NCBI GenBank assembly: GCA_021186555.1
Contig: JAJKFL010000007.1
Location: 29,293,177 to 29,357,176 of the forward strand
DNA length: 64,000 bases
From: Reticulitermes speratus
Taxonomy: Eukaryota; Arthropoda; Insecta; Blattodea; Rhinotermitidae
Direction of reading: 5' to 3'
Shown: positions 13,617-27,400 of the stretch, piece by piece
Position numbering within the stretch: position 1 is the stretch's first letter
Layout: each line of letters opens with the position of its first letter
Notes under the pieces: generated by a model
The model's input: the letters and a program-made list of their open reading frames with translations, nothing else
What the model was told of the DNA's origin: nothing
Databases searched by the model: none
Translations under genes and position numbers: made by a program

Positions 13617-15427
13617 CGGAAAATGATGCATTAAATGAGAAAAAATTGATGGTACTGGTGGTACCTGATTAGAAGGAAGTCCAAGAAAGTCGTTATGTTT
13701 ATGACCCCACAAAACAACATTTGTTCATAGTCTCCTGTTTCCACACTGTCAAGCAAGAATTTGACACTGCAGATGGTTTCAGAAATCTGCATTTAATGAT
13801 TTTAACACAGAATATACGTTTCATTCCAAGCAGTCCACACTAAACAGGTATACAAACAGACACAACAATAAATACTGTTCCACAGAAAGTCTTCAAGCAG
13901 TTCATGAAGTACTTGTACACAATTTGAAGATAAGAGCGTGGTCAGAAATTGGTGCTCGCAGAACAACAGGGTGTACCTTTTTAAGAAACATTAAATTTCA
14001 AATGTCATGTAAGATGTGACACCCTTTTCTGAAAAAAATTACTGAAGACAAAAAATGGATGGGTAGTTCATGAATGGCAATGCTCCTGGTCTCATACCTA
14101 ATATCCCTAAATATGTATAACATCCTTGTGTGAGTCACACATTGGTTGCCATGGTAGTGACTGAGGTTGAGAGAGACTGTACTCTTTATGAGGTATGCAC
14201 TGATGCCAAAGGAACAGTTTTTATAATTGAGAAAACAGTGTGTGTTCTCTGTGATGTACTACATGAGGCTGAAGAAACAGATGAGCATCAAGAATACAAG
14301 ACAACAAAACAACCAGATGGTGGCACTCTTATGAAATAAACGGTTGACTTGCTCTAAAAATAAAGCAATGTCCAGTGACAGAGGCCATCCAGTAGTCTGT
14401 GAATACTGTGGGGAGCAATTCTATAAATGCATTGGCTATAGTTTCTGGTGAACAAGTCATGTGTTAACTGTTGTGGCCAACCAGCTCACCTGATTAAAAT
14501 CCTTGTGACTTTTATGTATGGGATACACTGAAGATAAGGCGTATGTGAATCACACCCATTCACTATGAGAAATGAAAAAAAAATATTCATAATTATTTCC
14601 CTTATTCCAAGATAACAGATTCAACCGTGTCTCAAAACATATTTTCAAGATGTAATGCCTGCATACAAGTAGGTCGGCACTTTGAGACTCTAGTGTGAAT
14701 GAATAAAATCTGTAACAAATGATGCATTTCTCCTGTTCTGCTGTGCAGAAAACTTGCTGTAATGCCCTACTGGAACCTGATTCATTCTAAAGCCTCACAA
14801 CTGTGGATTAATAAAGGCATATACGTGTTTCACCTAAAGAGTGAAGTGAACCACAGGAACCATGAAGTGAAACAAATGGCTACTTACGTGCAAGACAGAA
14901 CATGCTTTGTACTGTGCTGTTGTGTTGTGCTACGTGTATGTTTGCTTGGATATTTTCTAAGCACATTAATACAAGAATAAGCGCAGGGACCATAAATACC
15001 GAAATGTTCAAACACCCCCGAAAGCTGGAATGTGAAAAAATTTGTGTAGTTGTAGCTTTCTTTGGTAAATGCAAATATACCTGCATTTTTTATGTTTATT
15101 TTTATTACCTTGACTCATTAGTGTTTATTTACATTCTTCTTGTTTTCTGCAGTTTTTTCTTTGAGGAATGCTTCCCTGTAACTGGCTTTGTTGCTGTTCT
15201 CAAGCACTTTAACAAGTTAAATTATTATTATTATTATTATTATTATTATTTCATTATTTTACTGTTTTCATTAGTAACATATTTTACAATTAGGTTATAT
15301 TATCTGTGCTTCATCAATCATCACCATCATCATTATCATCATCATCAATAATCATCACTGTACTACTACCACCACCACTGCCACCGTTATGATTTTTTAA
15401 CAATATTATTATTTATGATAAATTTAC

Positions 15428-15467
<40 letters not shown>

Positions 15468-18400
15468 GCTGTTATTTTTATTTTCAACAAATAATGCGGA
15501 ACACACTTAACATAACCACCTTGACCTACGCATACTTCAATGAAGTATCAACATTACTTTAGTTATGAAGCAATGATTTCTACAGTGCCTTTTTCACTGC
15601 GTCCCTTCGCACAGCAGCTCTCTCGGGATGTTCTGGCAGATGCAGACTTTCTATGTGATACAGCTGCAATGCTCAGGGACAAGACAAAAGAGAGAGCCTG
15701 CTTAAACCAACTTATGCAATTTATAATAATCCTGGAACAGGAAATAAATTTTTCAAATGTTCATCATGTAATGTATGCCAGCAAGTATGGATTCAGTATC
15801 AGCATAATAGAATACCCTGTCAAAGGTCTTGGTCAGTGCAGAGCAACCTCTTATTGCACATGGGCCATCCGAAAATCTACAAACACTGTGCAGGCCGCAA
15901 ATCAATTGTTACCAGTAAAAGTCTTACCGGTATTTCCTTAGGAAATTTTTTTATATTTGCAATTAAAGGCCAAAATTACTAGTAAAAATAAATACAGCAA
16001 TTAATTATAATTCAATTTTTAAGACATATTTTTTAAGAATGAAAGAATGTCAATGAGAAGTTTACCCTGTTTCTTTGTCACTGATTTTTTTTAAACAAAT
16101 AAACGGAATTCCGTTCTATAAAATTATGACTGACATACAATTACACTAATCATTATTAGAACACAGTTAAAACCGAAAGAGTAAGAGGGATGATGGAGCT
16201 TACCACTCTGTACTTTTGTCATTCCTCCCACTGTATGACAACACAAAATGTTTGCCCATGTAATATGCATAAATTACGTTATGACTTAGGATTGCTTACT
16301 AAATTTATCTAAATTTATCTAATTGTGGAAAGTTCACAAAATCACTAAAAAGCTGAGAATCATTCTGATGGGGATGCAAAAGTAAAATGTGTTCAAAAAC
16401 TCTCACAGGCCACAAACATCAGGCAGGCCATATATATGGCCTGTGGTCCATACGTTGCTCATCACTGGCCTAGGTCTGATGACTTTAAGACTTTACAATG
16501 TACATAGGGGCTACTTTTTAAGCTGAAGGCTAATTTATGCTTGTCAAACAGTGACAAACTTGGAAAAGACATGAAGTGTCAAATATATATATTAGTACTC
16601 AGTAAATGCTTAACACCATTACAGCAATAGAATAATGAGTAAAAAAATGAGCATCATCAACTCCAGTAAACAAAGGCAATCACATCCTCATTCCAACTCT
16701 ACTTGAAAACTATATTCAGATGTTCTGAAAAATCAGCTACAGGACCTATAAACTGTTAATTACCAACATAGTAACACACACAATCATAGGTACAAGAAAT
16801 AATAAGAACATACTCTAATTTTTCTTTGAAAGTAGCTGGTATCTTCATATCAGCAAGGGATTTCATACCAGACTATCGTGCATATCAAGGATGGACTGTA
16901 ATGTACAGGGAAGGTTACTTTCACAGTAAATAGTCATTCTGTGGTAATGTACCATCCACGTATGTATCAAAACAGTCATTCTCCTTTAGGAGAAGTAGAC
17001 TATGCAGTAAAGATAAAGCTCTTCTTGTGCATGCCATGAAGGCATATGGGACAGTGGAGGTACAGCTCCTCTCATTCTTAACTTTAGCATTAGATGACGG
17101 GTGCGCGGCCAGCTTCATGCTTTGGCTGCTGGGAAGAAAGCCCCCAGTACACATTGAATATGAGGCTTAGCAGGAGGCCCAAAAACAGCAGATCTGGATA
17201 CTTTGGAGAAGAGAAATCTCTTGCCCCTACCAGGAATTGAACATTGTCTCTCGGTTTTCCAGCCCATAGCCTAGTTAGTACACATACTTTCACATGTAAC
17301 CATAAGACAGAGAGAACAAAACTGTTAACAATTTTTTGGCACGTACTGTGTAAAAATGGGACAATAAAGGGAAGCCATGGCAAAGACAATATATATAAAA
17401 GAGTAAAAACTAAAAAGATAATATATTAATATGCAAGAAAAATTTATAACTTTCTTTTGTCCAAACAAGTAAAATTAAAAACTGCATTTATTTCTAACTA
17501 TGTTACTATGTTACAGTCCCAAATGAGGGTTTTTACCCTTCACTGCTGGCCTTAGTAAACTGTATGGACCCGTAACTCCTCACATGCTGCTGGTCTCAGT
17601 GAGCTGTACAGTCATGAATGCATTTAAGGGTACTATAAATATAAAACCCCTCTGTCCTAGGCAGTAGTTGGAATTTAAACCACAGCTCTTATTGCAGTTG
17701 GTGTTGCTGGCAGTAAATACCCATGACAACAGGCTCTATTCTTTTAACACTGACTGCATTAAAAAAATTCCACCTTGTAGCCACAATGTTGCATCTCATA
17801 GTTAGATACTGATAAATGCATTGCTTGTCACTGTTTGCAAGAAAATAAGACATTTCAGCTGATACATTATGGTTTAAAAAACACTTTTAAGTTTATAAAC
17901 AACTGATCTAAATATAACTAACCTTTAGGTGCCACTTGCCCTTTCTTAACTTTCTGAAGCCATTTGGCTCCCATCTTGGTTCTGGCACTCATTCGTTGTC
18001 TCTGCAAGCCCATCATTTGCACAAGACTTGGTCGTTTCCTCTGAGCAACTGTAATGACAACAAAAATATTATTATCGCAGTAAAAATACAGCAGCAGCAG
18101 TATTAGTATTAGTAGTAATTGAGGTAACAATAACAACAATACTAACAGTAATATCAACAGGAATAATAATAATAATAATAATAACAACAATAATAATAAT
18201 AATAATAATTTCAACAACAACAGTCACTCGCACATCATGTACATTACTCCACCACTGTCTCATACAAATCAGTTACTATTTAAAGAGTATTTAAATCTTA
18301 TTAAGCCAATGACTTAACCTGATATGAAATAGTGATTCCTTCTCCTGATACAGAGAAATTGTGAAACGTGGATACCTGTTCTTGGTCAGTATCTGACTTT

Positions 18401-21400
18401 AGATGGCTAGTATAAGAAATACGGCAAGAGGCAGTGTTCTCTTTCCCCTACGATGTATACAATACTTAAATCTACACTAGATATTATGTACCATATTTAT
18501 TAATGACGAATAATTTAAATGTTTTATACAGTAACTGTGGATTTCACTGGGCTCTGAATATAAATAATGATTATCGCCCTAACACATTTAACTAGGGATG
18601 GGATATTCGAATCTCGAATCCCGCGAATCTTGAATAATATTCGAGATTCGAAAACTCGAATCTTTGCGCTTTTTTCGTCTTTCGAATCTTTCGAATCCTA
18701 ACCTAGCGAAATTCTGCCACCTAGCGGAATCTTGAGGAACTTAAACTACTTAGTGCTACTCACTCTATAGCTCAGCGTTTCTAGTTCTACTCAACTGTCC
18801 GCAGCGTCTCACTTGTACACGCTATCAGAAGGACAACAAAAAATATCAAAATTTAAAGAAACTCTAAAAAGTTTTTAATCACACCACCATCGACAGTACT
18901 ATCAGAAAGACTATTCAGTACAGCAGGTATCATAGCTGATAAAAAACGAAGTAGGCTAGACCCAGAGCGAGTTCGAATGCTAGTGTTCTTAAATAAAAAT
19001 CTCTATTAAAGGTTTCTGATTCTTTTAGATTGCCCTGAAAGAGTTCAGTGTTTAGTGTTTTTAATTTTTATTAACTCTTAAAATAAACATGTTTTTTATT
19101 TTTCTTCATTTTCTGGAAAGAATTTAGTATTCCATGTTTAGCGTTTACTGTTTATCTACGATATATTAACTCTTGAAATAATCCCCTCCCTCTACACAAA
19201 TGTCAAAAATGTGACCTGTTACTCAAATATTATTTGTATTATTATTATTATTAATATAATTAATATTATTATTATTTCATTTATTTGTATCTTCTTAATG
19301 AATAATATAGGTATATTTTTGAAAACTGTATTCTTAAATGTGTTTTTTCATTAAACACAGATTTTAAATTTTGCTTCAAATAAAAACTTTTAATTTTAAA
19401 ATAAATACTAAATGGTATAGAACTAAGTCTTTTTCCCTTTAGTTTTTTCTTATTATTGTTCTTATATGAAGGATTCGAGAGATTCGAGATTCGATGGGAT
19501 TCGAGAACCTTTTAAGATTCGGATTCGGATTCGAGCAAATTTAGGATTCGTCCCACCTCTACATTTAACCCTCCTGATCTTATAATATGTCATATTTACT
19601 TGAATATAAGATGACCCTGCATATGACATGACTTCCCTTCACAATTTTAAATTTTCAGGAACATACCTATGCAGAACATGTTTAATTTTGTGTGTGACTG
19701 CAAGGTGACCCACCATTTTTCAGATGATAAATAAGGAAAAAAATTGTCTTATATTCGGGTCAATAGGGTATTTTCACGAATACAAAGTAAAGGCACAGAA
19801 AATTGCCCCCTGGACCTAGACATCACACCATGAACGTGTACATGAAACAAATTAGCAAATTTTTAATCCTGCATTAGATGACGACTTCTAATTTCAGCCA
19901 AAAACCTTACCCCTAGGGGTGTCCCCTGAACTTACTGGACAGGTGGTCAGGTGGGCCCCTCAAGTGGTCTGGACATGACGGTGATAAAAATGCGAAACAC
20001 AAATTTGTATATTTTTATATGTCCAAATAATGCCAGATATTTGAGTCACATGTTGGGAATTTCAGTGACTGTTCACTGCTTATTCCAAAAGTGCACACTT
20101 GATTGCAATATCTGAAGGGTCTTTTTAATTTATTATATTTTGGTACCTGTAAGAAATAAATATGGCAAGGAAGATCACAAACATAAGGAAGGTCACAAAC
20201 ATTGTAATTGTTTTGTTTATACTGCTGAAGAATTCCAGTGCATTATAGTGACTGTGTGTAATACAATTTTACTGATACTTCTAACAAATTCAACTGTTTT
20301 TTCTAATTAATGCTTTATAAAAACTAGCTACATTAAGACTGCTTCAGACAGTAATTAACACATATCTTGTAACCACACACAACAACAAACCAACATTGCC
20401 ATTTGTGGTGCAATTCGTGAACATCCTACACTAGAAACTAAAGTGCCTCAATTGTGTATTGTGGTGGTTAGAGGAAGCAGGTGTACTGTTTCCAACAGTG
20501 CCACATACTATGAAACTACAAGAACTTGACACATTAGACAAGTGCAAGGACATAATTCATGGTTCACAGTATTCTTTGGTCAGTTGACAGTCAACTACTT
20601 AAGAATATTGTGTTGTTATAGAACTTAAACATTCGTCAGTATTATCAAAAAATCCTATCAGTTGACCCCATTTGGTTTAACTCCAGTCAGAATCAAAGAA
20701 GTTCCATTATCATGCCCCTTAGCATTGCAGCTGCTATGAGTTTCACTGCACAGAAGTCTGCATCCACCAGGGATTTAAGAATTCATATTTCCCATGCAGT
20801 TAAATTGACCATATGCCCTAGAAGTGTCAAAAAGCTCCACATTCCTGCCAAACGCAGGTGTCCTGTGCGATGAAGCACCCATGCTCAGGGGCACAATACA
20901 ATGGACATTTGTATTTCCCTAAGAATCATTTTAATATTACTCTTCCATCTATGCTTACATATAAAGCTATCTCTTCTCTTCAGGTTGCCCAACAAAAAGT
21001 CTGCATGCATTTCTTCTTCATCCATACAAACAAAGAGCCAACCTTTCATCTATTGTTATAATACCTCATGAGCTGCATTTCCTCATGTAATGCAGTACCT
21101 TCCTCCATTTGCAGTATTTTACTTCAAACGTATACACTGTTGTATCCCTGCAAACTCCTATGTTCCTCACACCCTCAACACATTACCTTTCTTCATCCCA
21201 CATTACACTACAGTATTTGGCAGTGCAGCTCCGTCCATATATGTTTTGTTGACCGAATAGAACTCTTGTGTCTGTGATCATAAACATTTAACACAGATCT
21301 ACAAGATTCCCACAACTAACTCTCTGTACAAAGAACCTGGATGTCCAACATTACTACACATACCATAAAAGGTCACCACTCGACATGGTCCAGAGTCAGC

Positions 21401-24400
21401 TCCATCACTCTCCATTCCTCAGATACATTTTACTGCATTCCTCCCAACTACTTCTCAGAATTCCAGTCGGTTTCCCTATCAACGTTTTGCATGTAGCCCT
21501 TCTTTCTCTCATCCTAGCCTCATGCCCAGCACATACTATCTTCCTACATTTCCCTGTCCTAACAATACTAGGTGACCTGTGTATCACACAGTTCCTTGCT
21601 ATGTAATATCCTAAACTGTGTGCACACTTCATCCTTCTTACATCCAAATACTTCCCTGAACACACTGTTCTTAACACACATATTTTACATTCTCTCCTTA
21701 AAGTAAGAAACCAGGGTTCACAGCCCTACACATATAAAACAAGGGACAAAACATTTCTAAATTCTTTACATTAGCAGTATTATTACAATGATTCATGCAA
21801 GCATTTGCAGTGGTACCATCTGGTAGGAGTCTTAAAATATTTGTCAATACCATGAAATAACTTACAAATTTATGAGTGTGTCTAGATGTTTTGTATGAAC
21901 CACTGTTTCAAATTTCAAAACACCAAACTTGGTAACCATAACACAGCTTCCTCCAGATACTTTTCCACGCATTAATAACAGTGGAAAGTTACACACATAG
22001 ATGGCCTTTATGCTGAAAATAGAAACAGCTCATCCTATCACAGAATATGATTTATTAATTGCATTAAACACTTTACCTTTTACATTAAAGCTTTCTGAAC
22101 CAAAAACGTTTTATAAGAGAAACTACATTTCAAGGCTGAATGTAGAAAATGGAAAATACACTATATGAAGAAAAAGGCAACCTAATGTGGGACAATACAA
22201 ACAGTAAATTTTACTTCGTATGCATGGTTGCATTAGAAGTTAAAACTCTTAAGTGAAATCTTTTCTAAAAGTGAGGTAGGTCGAGGCAGAAGGCAGCACT
22301 CACCATTCCTCTCAAAGAATCTCCTTGTATTTTGCCACCAAGTATGAGAAATATCTTCCCATTTTTAAACGAATCAAAATATGAGAGGATTAAAAATTTT
22401 GAAGAAATGGCAGACAAGAATGGCATGCCCATTAGGACTTGTTTAATTTCTCATTCCACGTAAAGGAAGCCAAGAAGTCATCACAAAACAAGACATAATG
22501 CTGGGCAGCTTGTCATAGCATAACAATACATTACACCAGTATAAATACGTGAAATGCGACATCAAAGGACACTCGCTCACCTTTCTGTCTGCAAAGCTGT
22601 AGTAGATACATAAACCAAGTAGTCATGAGGTTGAGAGGTGAGGGGTGGTTGTGGTGCGATGCATATTGCGAATCAGTTTGGCCAGACCATACTTCCATTC
22701 AATATCTGACTGCGCCTGGATTCGCTGGTAAGTGTCGCTCATCATGGCAATCAGTAGATTGATCAGGACAACTACTGATACAGACATGTACACCATAAAC
22801 ATGATTTTGAAAAGGTATTCTGTCCACTGTGGTCTTGAGCCTTGAGACTTCTGCACTTCTTTCACGCTCGACATACCAAACACAGCAAAGAACAGATGTT
22901 CAAATGCCTCCAAGGGGGTGTACAGCACTGCAACATTTTAAAAAGGACAAACTGCATTACAAAATATAGAGAACTGCTTAACTTGGGCTTCTGTGGGTGG
23001 TGTCGCATTAAAATAGTTGTAGGTGATGGGCCCATCACTTAAATCCTGAAGACAACTACAATGTTACCTAGATTGTTAGGTACCACGTTTATCTGCTGGA
23101 ATCCACTTACAGATGGACATAATGCTTGGCAGAGTGCCCCATGAAATTTTAGTAAAGATTATCTCAACACCTTTCACACAATCAAATTCATTAAGAATGA
23201 TAAAAGAAACTTGTAACGTACATTAAAGAAAAAGCACATTTATTACTGTTACACAAATTATATTATGTGAATCACAAAAAATGTACTCAACAGCAGTAAG
23301 TATAAAATTTGAAGCAATATTAATCTCTATACTTAGCAGCGTCCAAAATTAATCCTTGGTATTTTTTGTCAAGTACTTCTGATCGTTAGATATTTTCAGG
23401 TTTTCATGGCAGCTGTTGATTAACAGCTGGTCTTCTTTTGGGTTTCTGCACCATATAGTCATTGAATTCCCTCCAACTTTCCCATATAAACAACACACTC
23501 TTTCTTCCCCACTACATCATCATCCACCTGAACCAGATGGGGACAGTACATTCCTAAAAAATTCAACCACTACATGGTTCAGAAAACCAAAAGATGACCA
23601 GCAATTCACCTTTGTTCATTGTTCTATGTTTCTTTCAATTAAATTAAAAGAATGAAAGGTTTAATTTTTCCATCTCTGCATATGTAATGCTGAAAACAAT
23701 AAGAGCAGCAGTACTAAAATTCAATTACATTCAAGATTACAATGTATATAATAAAAAGGTATGCACAGTACACACAGGAGTAATTTTCCTGTTGTTTTCC
23801 ATGCATGGTAGTTGTCAGATATATAAAGGTACTGTACTATTTATACAGCTTTGCAGTTTATCTAAAACCCGATTCATTCACAACACTAGAACTGAGAGAT
23901 ATTTTAATGATGCTTAATCCTAGAGAAAGAGGTAAACCTGAAGGAAGGAACAAAGAAAAACAACATAGGAACACACTGTATGGCATGTTATGGGTGGAAA
24001 ACACACGCACACTTTGGTCACACCATGCAATTTGTGATTTGACACAAGAAGAAGCTAAACATTAGCACTCCCATAGACACAATTATTATCATGTTACTTT
24101 ATGGTCATCTCTGGACTTTGCAAGAGATGAGTGAAGATAAAAATAGTGGGTGAAAGCAACATAGTCAGCTCCAGTGTTGGTAGAAGAAGGAGAGGATGTT
24201 TGGAAAACATTACCATGTGATGTACCATTACTGTTGTTCAATCGTCAATAGTTTTGTCTGTAGAGGATCCAGTCTTCTGGGATGTAATGCCGTGTCATTG
24301 GATAAGCAGCTCCCAATACTTCAAACAAACACAGTGCCTTCATTTCCAAGGGTCAAGCAGCCCATCACATTCCAGCAGACATGAATCCTCAGCAACACCA

Positions 24401-27400
24401 CTTTGAGAATCTCATCTCATAGTTGCTTGCAGTTTACATAACGTGTGTGGCATGTTCAGAAAGAACACTGCACGTAAATATGAGTTTGGCAACTTTTCCC
24501 AACAATTTGTCAGTTCCATTATCCCTCATAACCAAACCATTTTCTGTAGACTGTTCTTAATAAAACACACAATTTTGTTTCTAACCATTATTTTTGGAAA
24601 TGTAGGGTAGAGCTCAAGACATGCTTATTTTCTCCCCAGTTTTTGACCTTGGCAACCTCTATACTACAATTAGCAATTAAAAGAACTTTTCTGTGTGACA
24701 TAATGGAAGGTAGGCAATTTTCCTTAACACTCCCTCCACAATCCCCTAATTTTGTATTCTAACAGCTCCTGTAAGCTACTGAATAATACTCTACATACTC
24801 TCATCTTGCCTGAGAGAAATTCCTAGCTCTGCTCCCTCTCACATCTTGTGCATGTTGCATAATTTACACATTTGTGGCCAATCTCTAAGACAGGGCACTG
24901 CATCTCTGTTACGAAGCTCAAGTGGTCAATACTGCTTAGGAAAACAGTTACTGGACTTATGAACACATCCTGAGCTTAAAATGGTAAGTAAGTCAATGCC
25001 AAAGTAGTTACTGTTACACACTTCACACTTTAAAACAATACAGGAATTTATTGCCAATAAATCAATTGCTATATATTATCTATACATATTTATTTACAAC
25101 CTACAAAATTTGAAGTCATGCGTGACACACATTCGTGGTGTACTTGAAATCCAAACAGTGCTCACTGTGGTAACACGCGTCATAGGTGCAGACACACGTG
25201 TGACAAAGAACTACCTTCACTGAAGAGCCCTGCATATGAATAATTAAACTCTTCGGTAAAAACAGGACCATGATCTGAATCAACGGTTCCTGGAGGTCTT
25301 CCAGGAAATGTACTCCTTTTATCCCGTCTTATATATGAAAGGGGATGGATAGGCATGGAGTTGCGTATTTCAAATTCAAAGCTGGTGGTTCCAGTCCTGT
25401 TGTCTTCATCAGCATAAACTGCTTGGGTATTGTAGATGACCATATCTGATTCTGTTGTAACTGAATAAATATCTATATGTTATGCAGACAAATGTACACA
25501 TGTGTACATTTGTCTGCATAACATATATATAATTAAAAATGTACGGTACAAGTAACGTAAAGTGAATAAATATCATTGAAAGAAAACAATAAGATATTCA
25601 AATATCCCATATATTAGGTGAGATCTGTAAGAAATAATACTCTGAAATATTAAGCTGTGCCAAAATACTTGCTGGTACTGCAATTACTGCAATACAATTA
25701 AGGTGCACGCACGCACCCAAACACACTATCATAATTCTGTATTTCACATTAACAAGGTTTCAACTGAAGTGGCATGGTAAAAATATGGTGAAGCACTATA
25801 AACAGTAAATCTGATTATTTATATAATCTGTCAATGGTTTTTATACTATTCTGATTTTAGGTATTTTCACAACTCTATGGAAAATCTGTTTTACCATATT
25901 TGTGTACTACATTACAGAGTGCACTCTTTCTAAATTAGCTTTATAGAACTTACCTTCACTGAAGGTTGCTGAAACCTTCGGCTTGTCTACTTTTGATCCA
26001 GCTTTTGAGGGTGGCTGAAATGGCTGGTTCAGTGAGACCATGTTCATGGAGAAGCCAAACACAAAGATGGCAAGGACAGCCAGAAACCGTGCCAGATCCT
26101 TTAAAACAGAAGCAAGAACATTTAAACTGAATTTCTGCTTATAACAAGATGTGAATATGGATGTAAAGTCTTGAGCTCTTCACAATGGAGTCCTTTTCTG
26201 GTAAAGGTAAAGAAGTCCCTGTCAACATCATGAAGGCATATAGGGGAGGAGAGGTATAACTCTACTCATTCTTAATGCCAGCACTAGATGGAAGTGAGTA
26301 GCCAACGTCATGCCCCAACCACTTTACTCCCACAAAAAAACCCCAGTGCCCACTGAATAGAAGGCTGGGTGGGCCCCAGAGTCATTCTGCATGATTTGGA
26401 GAAAAGAAAAATATCTTGCTCCTGCTGGGATTCAAACCCCGAAGCATCCAGCCCATAGCCTAGTCATTATACCGACTACGCTATCCTGACTCCCTCCTAT
26501 TCTAGATGATGACTAAAGTTTAGTCTATTTAATGTTGTTATTTCAACTGTAGCAGCTATTTATTGTCAGATGAGACAATGTTCATAAAGGAAGAGAAGAT
26601 AAGGATTAGGAAGAAGGTTGCTGTTCGAGATTTGAGGTTCTCACAGCACTTCTGCTAAAGATTTAAGACTTCTGGGATATAATGCTGTGTCATTACGTGA
26701 GTAATTCCTGACACTGTGAAGGATCACAGTTCCTTCATCTTCAGGATCAAGCAGTCCAAGAAATCTTCAAAAAGTCCCAGAAGACTTAAATCTTCATGAT
26801 GGATGTGGCCTATTGCAAAGCCCATCATCCACCAAATATTCTTATAACAAATCAGTCTTTGACACAAACCCTTAATTTGTCTGAAGGACAGACAAAAACT
26901 ATGAAAAGGTCTAAATCAGGCCAGATGGCAAAATGACATGAAACAGGAATGTCCAAAACTTGAGTCTGAGAGTGTTAATACTAGAGGAACCTGGCCATTC
27001 TGGATGTGAATAACATGTCTTGTTCTTACACTACATGATACCGTTTAGCAAATTCTCATCACTTGACCGTGCAAACAACATCTACAGGATCATGAAGCCG
27101 ATGTTTGTGTACATACATCCATTGAAATTTTGACAATCTAACTGGTTTTCACAAATATGTCTGCATATCATACTATTTATGAAAACACTGTATGTTAGCT
27201 TCCAATATCCTACCAACAGTACCACAGTGACAACCAAAGTAGAAGCAAGAACAACAGAATGAAGTTTGATGTTGAGACAGACCATAAGATACTAAAAAAT
27301 GTCATCAGAAAGCATTTTTATGTACCATATTTACCTGAACACAAGATGACCCCTCTTCACAATATACAACTTCAAGGAAAGTAACTATACAGAACATGTT

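Noticed and set aside
13500-13712. Proline-rich frame
   Set aside because: The proline run is just the C side of the 47-base G tract.
14902-15351. 149-codon plus-strand frame with poly-Tyr and His runs
   Set aside because: It reads through ATT and ATC microsatellites and has no start context, splice signals or family motif.
15540-15941. 133-codon plus-strand frame
   Set aside because: It crosses the left end of a hAT element and matches no family; treated as chance.
18887-19009. Domesticated transposase or ZBED-like gene exon
   Set aside because: It lies inside a hAT element with intact ends and a perfect target duplication, and the rest of the protein is missing.
22842-23042. Plus-strand frame over exon 20
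   Set aside because: It is the antisense shadow of the pore exon.
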